Origin: Spirochaetia bacterium UBA6919
GTDB taxonomy: Bacteria; Spirochaetota; UBA6919
Assembly (NCBI GenBank): GCA_002450905.1
Contig: DKAT01000031.1
Coordinates: 9,519 to 17,717, forward strand
Direction: 5' to 3'
Length of the DNA stretch: 8,199 nt
Shown here: piece after piece, positions 1 to 5,927 of the stretch
Layout of the letters: each line of letters begins with the position of its first letter
How positions within the stretch are numbered: position 1 is the first letter of the stretch
Made by a program: the position numbers and the translations under genes
The notes under the pieces: generated by a model
Database searches by the model: none
Told to the model about the DNA's origin: nothing
The model's input: only the letters and a program-made list of their open reading frames with translations

Positions 1-118
1 CATCAGGCATAAAATACTTCTTGTTATTCCTAGATAATTTAATATGCTAATAAATATAAAAAAAAAAAATAAAAAAGATAATTTATTTCTCAATCTACTA
101 CACGATATATTATATTTA

Positions 119-127
119 TGATATTAT
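119..127 (+). promoter_or_regulatory. Possible extended -10 promoter of the acyl-CoA synthetase gene
   Basis: TG-A-TATTAT matches an extended -10 element (TGnTATAAT) with one mismatch in the hexamer. It would start transcription near position 134 and give a leader of about 45 nt. There is no convincing -35 box at the expected distance. The whole 1-178 stretch is very AT-rich, with an interrupted A run at about 59-76, so chance matches are likely. Nothing else was recognised in 1-178. Confidence 0.25.
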
Positions 128-167
128 TAACATTTAGAAATATTTTATTTGCATATATATATTACAC

Positions 168-173
168 AAAGGA
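168..173 (+). promoter_or_regulatory. Ribosome binding site that sets the acyl-CoA synthetase start at 179
   Basis: AAAGGA lies 5 nt before the ATG at 179. The in-frame TTG at 149 would add 10 residues but has only AT-rich sequence and no purine-rich site before it, so the ATG is preferred. Confidence 0.7.
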
Positions 174-178
174 TTTCT

Positions 179-1990
179 ATGCAGATCAAAAACCTCTATC
201 AACTCCTTGAACATGGAATAAAATATTATAGTCATCTCACCGCCGTCGTATCCAAAGAAAATGGAATATGGACAAAAAAATCCTGGTCAGAAACAAAAAA
301 AATCGTAGATCAAATTGGAAATGGTTTATTAGCACTAGGGTTAAAGAAAAGTAACACTGTTTGCATCTTGAGTCAAACAAGACTTGAATGGTCTATGATT
401 GATCTAGCCATCTTATCAACAGGTGGTGTGACAGTTCCAATCTATCATTCAAATACCGATGATCAATGTGCTTTTATTATCAATGATTCAGAGTCCCGTT
501 TTATCTTTGTGGAAGATATATATCAACTCCAAAAAGTTCTCGGTGTTATTGACAAAATGCCTAATTTAACCAAAATTATCTCAATAACTAATCTCCCCAA
601 TGAAATGGTTCAAATGGATAACCAGTCATTACAAATCCTTAGTTTAGTTCATGTTATAGAAACAGGAATTGGATACCCTGATGATGATTTCCAAAAAAGA
701 TGTTCTGATACTGAAATCACAGATATAGCATCCATTGTATATACTTCTGGAACAACAGGACAACCCAAAGGGGCTATGATAACCCATGAAAATTTCCTTA
801 CTTCAATCCATGGATCAACGCTATCTCTTCCAAATATAATTGGTTACACAACTATTAACTTCCTTCCTCTGGCTCACATATTTGCAAGGAGTAATCAATT
901 TGTCCATTTCTTTAATGGGGTCACCCAATGGTATGCACAAAATTTAACAACCCTTTCAGAAGATTTAAAGGACTCTAAACCAAATTTCTTTTGCGGTGTA
1001 CCAAGGGTTTTTGAAAAGGTATATAATAAGATTATCGCAAAGGTCAATATAAATGGAGGGTTATCTAAAAAAATATTCTTCTGGGCTCTTGAAATTGGAC
1101 ATCAAGTTAGTATTTTGTTACGTTCCAGACAACTTATTCCAAAGTCACTGCAATTAAAATATAATATAGCAAAAGTTCTTGTGTTTAATAAAATCCTGGA
1201 TCAGTTAGGAGGGCGTCTGAAATTTGTAGTTTCAGGTGGAGCACCCCTTAGTATAGAAATCCTCGAATTCTTTCATGCTGTTGGTATTATTATTATTGAA
1301 GGATATGGGCTAACTGAAACCACCTCTGCAACCCATTGTAATAGATATAAAGATTTAAACTTCGGTACAGTGGGACCTCCTATTGAAGGTGTGGAATGTA
1401 AATTGGCTGATGACGGAGAAGTTTTGATACGCGGAAAAAATATTATGATAGGGTATTATAAAAATGAAGAGTTGACCAAAGAAGCTCTGGACATGAATAG
1501 ATGGTATTATACTGGGGATATTGGTGTGATTGATGAAAGGGATTGTTTAAAAATTGTTGATAGAAAAAAAGATTTAATCGTCACTTCGGGGGGGAAAAAA
1601 ATCGCTCCACAGAAGTTAGAAAACCTATTAAAATCATCTCAGTACATCAATGAAGGTATGGTTTATGGAGACAAAAAAAAATTCATCAGTGCATTAATTA
1701 CCGGCGATCAGGATCAAATATTAAAATGGGCTAAAGATAAAAATATCCCTTTTAAAGATTATGAGGAATTATCATACAAACAAGAAGTTATTCAGTTATT
1801 TCAACAAGAAATTGATATTATAAATAATGAATTAGCTTCCTTTGAGTCAATTAAAAAATTCTATCTACTTCCACGGGATTTCTCGCTTGAGAAAGATGAA
1901 TTAACACCGAGTCTTAAATTAAAACGGCCCATCATTATAAAGCATTTTGAAAAAATCCTTGATCAGTTCTACGAAGAAAGATATAATTAA
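179..1990 (+). CDS. Long-chain acyl-CoA synthetase (AMP-forming long-chain fatty-acid CoA ligase, COG1022 type)
   Basis: The 603-residue protein is a complete member of the adenylate-forming (ANL) superfamily. It activates a fatty acid with ATP to an acyl-adenylate and transfers it to CoA, acting in the cytosol or at the inner membrane surface. Visible motifs are the P-loop YTSGTTGQPKGAM at about 188-200, YGLTET from 376, the TGD motif at 445-447, the hinge DRKKDLI from 461 followed by SGGKK, and the C-terminal TPSLKLKR at 576-583, which carries the expected catalytic Lys region. All key motifs are intact, and the length is usual for the FadD15/FAA1-like subfamily. The start is the ATG after AAAGGA. 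The gene stands alone on its strand in this window, so pathway (beta-oxidation, lipid salvage or membrane lipid remodelling) cannot be inferred. Long homopolymers lie inside it (G7A7 at 1588-1601, A9 at 1673-1681). The chain-length preference is inferred from family only. Confidence 0.93.
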   Translation: MQIKNLYQLLEHGIKYYSHLTAVVSKENGIWTKKSWSETKKIVDQIGNGLLALGLKKSNTVCILSQTRLEWSMIDLAILSTGGVTVPIYHSNTDDQCAFIINDSESRFIFVEDIYQLQKVLGVIDKMPNLTKIISITNLPNEMVQMDNQSLQILSLVHVIETGIGYPDDDFQKRCSDTEITDIASIVYTSGTTGQPKGAMITHENFLTSIHGSTLSLPNIIGYTTINFLPLAHIFARSNQFVHFFNGVTQWYAQNLTTLSEDLKDSKPNFFCGVPRVFEKVYNKIIAKVNINGGLSKKIFFWALEIGHQVSILLRSRQLIPKSLQLKYNIAKVLVFNKILDQLGGRLKFVVSGGAPLSIEILEFFHAVGIIIIEGYGLTETTSATHCNRYKDLNFGTVGPPIEGVECKLADDGEVLIRGKNIMIGYYKNEELTKEALDMNRWYYTGDIGVIDERDCLKIVDRKKDLIVTSGGKKIAPQKLENLLKSSQYINEGMVYGDKKKFISALITGDQDQILKWAKDKNIPFKDYEELSYKQEVIQLFQQEIDIINNELASFESIKKFYLLPRDFSLEKDELTPSLKLKRPIIIKHFEKILDQFYEERYN

Positions 1991-2033
1991 ACATGAATCA
2001 GATATTTTTAAATTATAGTTTCAATCCTCTATC

Positions 2034-2064
2034 ATGGGAAAATGATGGGAAAAGTATGGGAAAA
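2034..2064 (+). repeat. Three direct copies of ATGGGAAAA at 11-bp spacing
   Basis: ATGGGAAAA occurs at 2034-2042, 2045-2053 and 2056-2064, separated by TG and GT. It lies 44 bp after the acyl-CoA synthetase stop, in the 216-bp gap between two convergent genes. The 11-bp period is close to one helical turn. The rest of the gap (1991-2206) shows only weak AT-rich hairpins and no GC-rich stem followed by a T tract, so no intrinsic terminator is called. Confidence 0.7.
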
Positions 2065-2206
2065 TCAAATGAACAAATCTTATCCCTATCAAAATAATTA
2101 TCAACTCAAAGTCTAGTATTCACCTTGTAATCTCGACTCTTGATACTAAGCTAATTTAGTCATAGGATAATCCCAAATATTATAAAAAAATATGTTATTA
2201 ATTGTC

Positions 2207-3295
2207 TTAAGATAATTTTCGACGACGATTTTTCAGAAAGTCTACCAGAACGTATTGACCCAGATTATCCAGATTAGAATAATAGGCTCTACCCTTATTA
2301 ATTTCTGTTAAATCCTCAATAAACTGGACGAGATAGGGATCCTGAGCCACCATAAAAGTACTGATAACTATCTTCTTACGCTTGCAGTCTGCGGCTTCAT
2401 TTAAAGTCATATTTACAATGCGTTGATCCAGCCCAAATGGATTCTTATATAATCTTCCCCCAATATTCACACAAGAGGGTTTCCCGTCAGTTATCATAAA
2501 GATCTGTTTGTTAGTATTTTTCTTCTTACGGAGGATCTCGGATGCCATTTCAAGACCAGCTTTGGTGTTGGTGTGATAGGGACCTACCTGGATATAGGGG
2601 AGTTTTTCGAGAGGAATTTCTTTGGCATTATCTCCAAACACAATGACATTTAAACTATCCTTGGGGTATTTCTTCTTAATCAGTCCAGCCATTGCCAGAG
2701 CAACCTGTTTTGCTGGTGTAATCCTATCTTCCCCATAGAGGATCATACTATGGCTTATATCCACCATAATAACAGTGGCGCAGGATGTCTTGTGCTCCGC
2801 TTCGTATATCGCCAGATCTTCTTCACTGAGATTAAAATCCCCTACCCCACTTCGTTTAAATGAATTATTTATGGTTGTGAGAAAATCTATCTTTTCAAGG
2901 CTGTCACCAAACTCATAGGCTCTGCTCTCCGATAGTAAATCAGTCCCAATACCCTCTTGAGGTGTGCTATGATGTCCCGTAACATCTTTCTTTAGAGATG
3001 AAAACATCATTTCAAGGGCACTATCCCTAATTTGCTGTTCCCCTCTCGTGGTGAGTTTTGTGACCCCATTTACATTTTGAATCATTTCATTTTTCAGAAG
3101 CTCTTTTTTTAGGTTCTCAATATCCTCTTTGGAAAACATCCCCATCTGTTGGGCAATCTTTTCGAGGAGTTGAAATGCTTTATCGACATTCCCACTGGTT
3201 TTGATCAAGAGATAGTTCAGAAGATTCTTTAATCCCATCTGTATTAACATCTGCTCAATCTGGTGATTATCCCATTTAGAGTATTCAAAAATCAT
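2207..3295 (-). CDS. VWA-domain protein of the MoxR/ChlI-partner type (Rv0959-like)
   Basis: A 362-residue protein without signal peptide or membrane segment, so probably cytosolic. The first ~115 residues are helical and charged. The C-terminal half is a von Willebrand factor A domain with a complete metal-ion-dependent adhesion site: DISHS at 179-183, Thr in HTNTKAG (T242/T244) and the Asp of ITDGKPS (D270). The stretch EFGDSLEKIDFLTTI ahead of the domain and the ending YVLVDFLKNRRRK match, from memory of the family, bacterial VWA proteins such as mycobacterial Rv0959, which sit beside a Mg-chelatase/MoxR-like AAA+ ATPase and are thought to work with it as a chaperone-like pair. No AAA+ gene is present here. 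The start is ATG 3295, preceded by GCAGGT at 5-nt spacing. The longer TTG start at 3352 has no ribosome site and appears to be part of a -35 box. The biological role is inferred from the family and is not known for this protein. Confidence 0.88.
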   Translation of the reverse strand: MIFEYSKWDNHQIEQMLIQMGLKNLLNYLLIKTSGNVDKAFQLLEKIAQQMGMFSKEDIENLKKELLKNEMIQNVNGVTKLTTRGEQQIRDSALEMMFSSLKKDVTGHHSTPQEGIGTDLLSESRAYEFGDSLEKIDFLTTINNSFKRSGVGDFNLSEEDLAIYEAEHKTSCATVIMVDISHSMILYGEDRITPAKQVALAMAGLIKKKYPKDSLNVIVFGDNAKEIPLEKLPYIQVGPYHTNTKAGLEMASEILRKKKNTNKQIFMITDGKPSCVNIGGRLYKNPFGLDQRIVNMTLNEAADCKRKKIVISTFMVAQDPYLVQFIEDLTEINKGRAYYSNLDNLGQYVLVDFLKNRRRKLS

Positions 3296-3323
3296 ATTTA
3301 CCTGCTGTGATTGGATATTTATA

Positions 3324-3352
3324 AAGATAGGTCTTAAATGATTGAAAGTCAA
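3324..3352 (-). promoter_or_regulatory. Probable promoter of the VWA gene
   Basis: On the minus strand TTGACT (3352-3347, 5 of 6 matches to the -35 consensus) is followed after 17 bp by TATCTT (3329-3324, 4 of 6 matches to the -10). Transcription would begin near 3317, leaving a leader of about 20 nt that includes the ribosome site. This supports independent transcription of the VWA gene from the lipoprotein gene 96 bp upstream, and argues against the TTG at 3352 as start codon. Confidence 0.45.
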
Positions 3353-3391
3353 TATGTATCGATAAGAATACAGGGAGACTCAAAATATAAT

Positions 3392-4180
3392 TTATGCTAT
3401 CGATATCCCATATTTATTGGAAAGATACAATTCTACTCCATATCGTTCTGTATCACTTAAGACCCGGTTATATAATACAAGTTCAGCCACATTGCCATTT
3501 ACGTAATTTGATAAACCTGCACCAGCACATCCTACATAATAATTTGTTACGCCTATAGTTGCAGTAGTAGTGACTATCGTTTGGGATTTTTGTGAACCAT
3601 TTATGTATAAATGCAGATTATTAGGATTAATACCTTTAACCCCACTCTCGATTACCCAATTGGTATTATTGGGCCCGTATCTACAATCAGATACCGCACC
3701 CCATTGAAAGAAAACATTATTATTATTGTTTGCACCTATACCAATACCAAGATTAGTTGTATTAGTTCCAGTTAAAAAAACATTCATAGTTACCGTAATA
3801 TTTGCTTGCTGCCACACTGCAAATACAGTAAGACTTGGATTCCCGGTAAACCCTGGAGCTATGCCTGTTAAATAATTTGTAGAACCATTAAAATAAAGTG
3901 CAGGTTTCCCATTGATAACATTAGTAGTATAGGTTGGTGAGACTCCCAGCCCAGCATGATTGCCATTCCCTGACTGATCCTGCCATTGAGTAACTGAGGG
4001 GTTCCCCACTATCCCGGCATCTGCCTTAAGCCAGAGTTGTAGCCCTGATAATTGATTGGGTTCATACACTGTTTTACCTGTATCAGAGTAATAGTCATGG
4101 AGTTTTTCACAACCACTGACGAGTATCAATCCCCCGGCTGTATATAGCGATGTTTTCTTAATAAATTCTCGTCGATTCAT
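3392..4180 (-). CDS. Tat-exported lipoprotein with LamG-like (concanavalin A-like) domain
   Basis: A 262-residue precursor. The N-terminus is a combined twin-arginine and lipoprotein signal: NRREFIKK at residues 2-9, a short hydrophobic segment, then the lipobox V-S-G-C with the acylated Cys at 24 followed by Glu. This predicts export in folded form through Tat and lipid anchoring in the envelope, probably the outer membrane. From about residue 46 it has the start typical of LamG-like jelly-roll domains (GLQLWLKADAGI, then WQDQSGNGNHA at 66-76). The end carries the matching final strand and helix (VAELVLYNRVLSDTER to the C-terminus). Such domains usually bind carbohydrate or protein, but the ligand here is unknown and no catalytic domain is attached. 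A five-residue Asn run is encoded by an (AAT)n tract at 3716-3730. The start is ATG 4180, preceded by AAGGA. The longer frame from 4264 would bury the signal peptide. The barrel-protein gene lies 156 bp upstream on the same strand. Confidence 0.85.
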   Translation of the reverse strand: MNRREFIKKTSLYTAGGLILVSGCEKLHDYYSDTGKTVYEPNQLSGLQLWLKADAGIVGNPSVTQWQDQSGNGNHAGLGVSPTYTTNVINGKPALYFNGSTNYLTGIAPGFTGNPSLTVFAVWQQANITVTMNVFLTGTNTTNLGIGIGANNNNNVFFQWGAVSDCRYGPNNTNWVIESGVKGINPNNLHLYINGSQKSQTIVTTTATIGVTNYYVGCAGAGLSNYVNGNVAELVLYNRVLSDTERYGVELYLSNKYGISIA

Positions 4181-4187
4181 TGAGTAG

Positions 4188-4192
4188 TCCTT
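4188..4192 (-). promoter_or_regulatory. Ribosome binding site that sets the lipoprotein start at 4180
   Basis: AAGGA on the minus strand lies 7 nt before ATG 4180, and that ATG directly precedes the NRREFIKK Tat signal. Site and signal peptide agree on this start, which excludes the 28-residue upstream extension. Confidence 0.75.
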
Positions 4193-4336
4193 ATTATACT
4201 GATAATTTTTAATAATTGAAATGAACAAGCAATGGTTCGACTCTGCTAGCCAACCAATTTGCATGATTTAAACTTCAATTATAAAAGATTATTACCATAA
4301 AGACTTTTCATTTCAAGAATAAAAAAAACTTAACTC

Positions 4337-4918
4337 CTAAAACCGATATCGAATTGCTAAATTAGGTGTAAAATAATAATCAATCTCTTTTAAAAATCCT
4401 GTCCCATCCAATAATTGTACTGCCATGATCTGTCCGTCTAAGTACATGGAGAATCTTTCGGTAAACTGGAAAGTTACTTCAAATCCGGGTTTCAGGAATA
4501 TTGAATTGGTAAAGCCGTTAGATTTATTATCAGATATAGTATAAAACAACATATATCCCCCACCAAATTTGGGGTTGAAGTATAACCAGTTTGCCAGTTT
4601 AATATTCCACACTATATTTGCTGATAGTGGCAATAAAATAGACTTAGATGTGTTATATAAATTTTTGATTCCAAAAGTACCGAGTTCCAGTTCGAAGGCT
4701 GTAGTTTTACTTTCCGTAAGATTCTGTCTGTAAGTCAATGCAAAATAGGGTGTTGCCATTGAAGCCTCATCCTTTAAATGTCCATATATAAAATTACCAC
4801 CAACTTTAAAGCTTATGGGATAGCGATCAATATGACTATAGTGTATTTGTGGGATTACTAGACTTGTGATAGTAATTATCAAGAAAATAAAGTAATTTTG
4901 AGTCTTATTTTTCACCAT
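4337..4918 (-). CDS. Small outer-membrane beta-barrel protein, family not recognised
   Basis: A 193-residue precursor. Residues 1 to about 28 form a signal peptide: a basic start (MVKNKTQNY) and a hydrophobic core (FIFLIITITSLVI), with no clear cleavage motif and no lipobox. The rest alternates polar and hydrophobic/aromatic residues in segments suited to transmembrane beta-strands, for example YFALTYRQNL, FELELGTFGI, WLYFNPKFGGGYMLFY, FLKPGFEVTFQF and LAIRYRF. The final residue is Phe after an aromatic-rich strand, the usual C-terminal signal for BAM-dependent insertion. The size suits a barrel of about eight strands, but I cannot assign it to OmpA, OmpX or OmpW types. GAGAGGG lies about 9 nt before the ATG. 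The stop is TAG. It is the first of three minus-strand genes and may be co-transcribed with the lipoprotein gene. Function unknown: porin, structural or adhesin roles are all possible. Confidence 0.75.
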   Translation of the reverse strand: MVKNKTQNYFIFLIITITSLVIPQIHYSHIDRYPISFKVGGNFIYGHLKDEASMATPYFALTYRQNLTESKTTAFELELGTFGIKNLYNTSKSILLPLSANIVWNIKLANWLYFNPKFGGGYMLFYTISDNKSNGFTNSIFLKPGFEVTFQFTERFSMYLDGQIMAVQLLDGTGFLKEIDYYFTPNLAIRYRF

Positions 4919-4948
4919 AGAAATTACCCTCTCAGGAAATTATCTTTA

Positions 4949-4957
4949 AATATAACA
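4949..4957 (-). promoter_or_regulatory. Possible extended -10 promoter of the barrel-protein gene
   Basis: On the minus strand TG-T-TATATT (4957-4949) resembles an extended -10 element. It would give a start near 4942 and a leader of about 24 nt holding the GAGAGGG ribosome site. No -35 box is evident, and the AT-rich background makes chance matches common. It shares the 259-bp divergent region 4919-5177 with the promoter of the SH3 gene. Confidence 0.25.
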
Positions 4958-5121
4958 TAACTTATATAATAATTATTCTTAATATCGTTAAATGTATATA
5001 AATATCTTTATATTTTATTTAAAATCTCAATAAATAATTTATATAAGAGTATATTGAATACATGTTTGAGTGTCGATCAAATGATTCAAAGTTTTGTAAT
5101 AAAATAAAAATAATAATTTTA

Positions 5122-5149
5122 TGGACATTTGTCTTTTTTGAGTTATAAT
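5122..5149 (+). promoter_or_regulatory. Strong sigma-70-type promoter of the SH3 protein gene
   Basis: TGGACA at 5122-5127 (5 of 6 matches to TTGACA) and a perfect TATAAT at 5144-5149 are separated by 16 bp. The predicted start near 5156 gives a leader of about 20 nt that carries the AGGAGG site. This is the best promoter match in the window. Confidence 0.65.
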
Positions 5150-5165
5150 ATGGAGTAATTATTTT

Positions 5166-5171
5166 AGGAGG
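5166..5171 (+). promoter_or_regulatory. Perfect Shine-Dalgarno AGGAGG
   Basis: AGGAGG lies 6 nt before ATG 5178. It is the only full consensus site in the window. With the strong promoter it suggests that the SH3 protein is made at a high level. Confidence 0.85.
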
Positions 5172-5177
5172 ACAAAT

Positions 5178-5927
5178 ATGTCATTCAAACACTTGAAACA
5201 ATTGATCTTAATCTTCTGTGTTGTACTGGCTGTATCGCTGGTATCCCATCATTTTTATGCAGCAGACTACAATATTACGAAAGACGATGCAAACGAAACT
5301 TATTATATCACCCATAATAATGTTCAGCTGAGAACAGGACCGGGTACAAATTATAAGTCAAAGGGTTATCTGAAAATATATACTTATTTTAACAAGATAA
5401 AAAAGAAATCAGAAAACCGACAGAGAATTGGTCGATACAACGAATATTGGTATGAGGTTGAGTCATTTAGTATGACTGGTTCGATCTTTTCCGGATGGGT
5501 TTATGGTGCCTTTATTAAAGACAGTAATTACAATGAAATACAAGCCTTGAAGAAAAAATATATTGAAAAACTTCCTTCTGTTCGACATAACGCGTATTAC
5601 AAACTACTCATGAAATCCTGGTGGTTTGACCTGCCACCAAATCCCGATGGGTCTAGGCCTGGGACAGATGCTGGGTTAGCGTTTGATTTTCATGATAAAG
5701 TATTTGATGATGTTTCTTCCGCTAAGGGAGAATATACCTTAAAAATAGGGTCTCTTCAAAAGAAATCCGGTTATTATATCCTCACGGGATATGTTGTGCT
5801 TGCGGATAGACCTTTAAATACACCCTATACGAAAAAAGTATATATCATCAAGGGTGATCTATGGAGTGGTAAATATATTTTTATTAATAACCAAAAGTAT
5901 TATCGACACAAGAAAAAGAAAAAATAA
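5178..5927 (+). CDS. Exported SH3b-domain protein with uncharacterised C-terminal region
   Basis: A 249-residue protein. Residues 1-28 form a Sec signal peptide (MSFKHLKQ, then the core LILIFCVVLAVSLV, ending FYA-A; the -3 residue is not ideal, so the cleavage point is uncertain). No lipobox is seen. A bacterial SH3 (SH3b/SH3_3) domain follows at about 42-118: it has the hallmark VQLRTGPGTNYK at 49-60 and ends with GWVYGAFIKD. Such domains often bind peptidoglycan or other wall components. Residues ~120-249 match no family I recognise; they contain SWWFDLPPNPDGSRPGTDAG and a beta-rich part, and end in the strongly basic tail YRHKKKKK. No enzymatic domain is visible, so a binding or scaffold role in the periplasm is inferred. 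The gene is monocistronic, and its TAA stop directly touches the stop of the convergent ABC gene. Confidence 0.82.
   Translation: MSFKHLKQLILIFCVVLAVSLVSHHFYAADYNITKDDANETYYITHNNVQLRTGPGTNYKSKGYLKIYTYFNKIKKKSENRQRIGRYNEYWYEVESFSMTGSIFSGWVYGAFIKDSNYNEIQALKKKYIEKLPSVRHNAYYKLLMKSWWFDLPPNPDGSRPGTDAGLAFDFHDKVFDDVSSAKGEYTLKIGSLQKKSGYYILTGYVVLADRPLNTPYTKKVYIIKGDLWSGKYIFINNQKYYRHKKKKK

Noticed and set aside
1..10. Possible minus-strand start codons (CAT at 1-3 and 8-10) of a gene leaving the left edge
   Set aside because: At most three codons are visible and no convincing ribosome site precedes either, so nothing can be supported.
1993..2097. 34-codon plus-strand frame just after the acyl-CoA synthetase stop
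   Set aside because: No ribosome site at useful spacing, no recognisable features, and it is largely made of the ATGGGAAAA repeat region.
3716..3730. (AAT)n microsatellite in the lipoprotein gene
   Set aside because: Slippage by triplets would only change the length of an Asn run in a loop; noted in the gene entry but not a sign of phase variation.
4193..4198. TATAAT on the minus strand right before the lipoprotein ribosome site
   Set aside because: A transcript starting 7 nt downstream of it would lack the AAGGA site, so it is unlikely to be the working -10 element.
4229..4258. tRNA-like 3' end: GGTTCGACTC followed by GCTAGCCAACCA on the plus strand
   Set aside because: The T-loop consensus is present, but the T-stem has a mismatch and two wobbles, the distance from T-loop to CCA is two bases short, and no anticodon or D arm lies upstream.
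2207..4918. Idea that the VWA, LamG and barrel genes form a defence or secretion system
   Set aside because: The VWA gene has its own promoter, no AAA+, nuclease or secretion component is present, and the other two genes look like ordinary envelope proteins.
5062..5148. 28-codon plus-strand frame upstream of the SH3 gene
   Set aside because: No ribosome site, and it overlaps the well-matched promoter of the SH3 gene.
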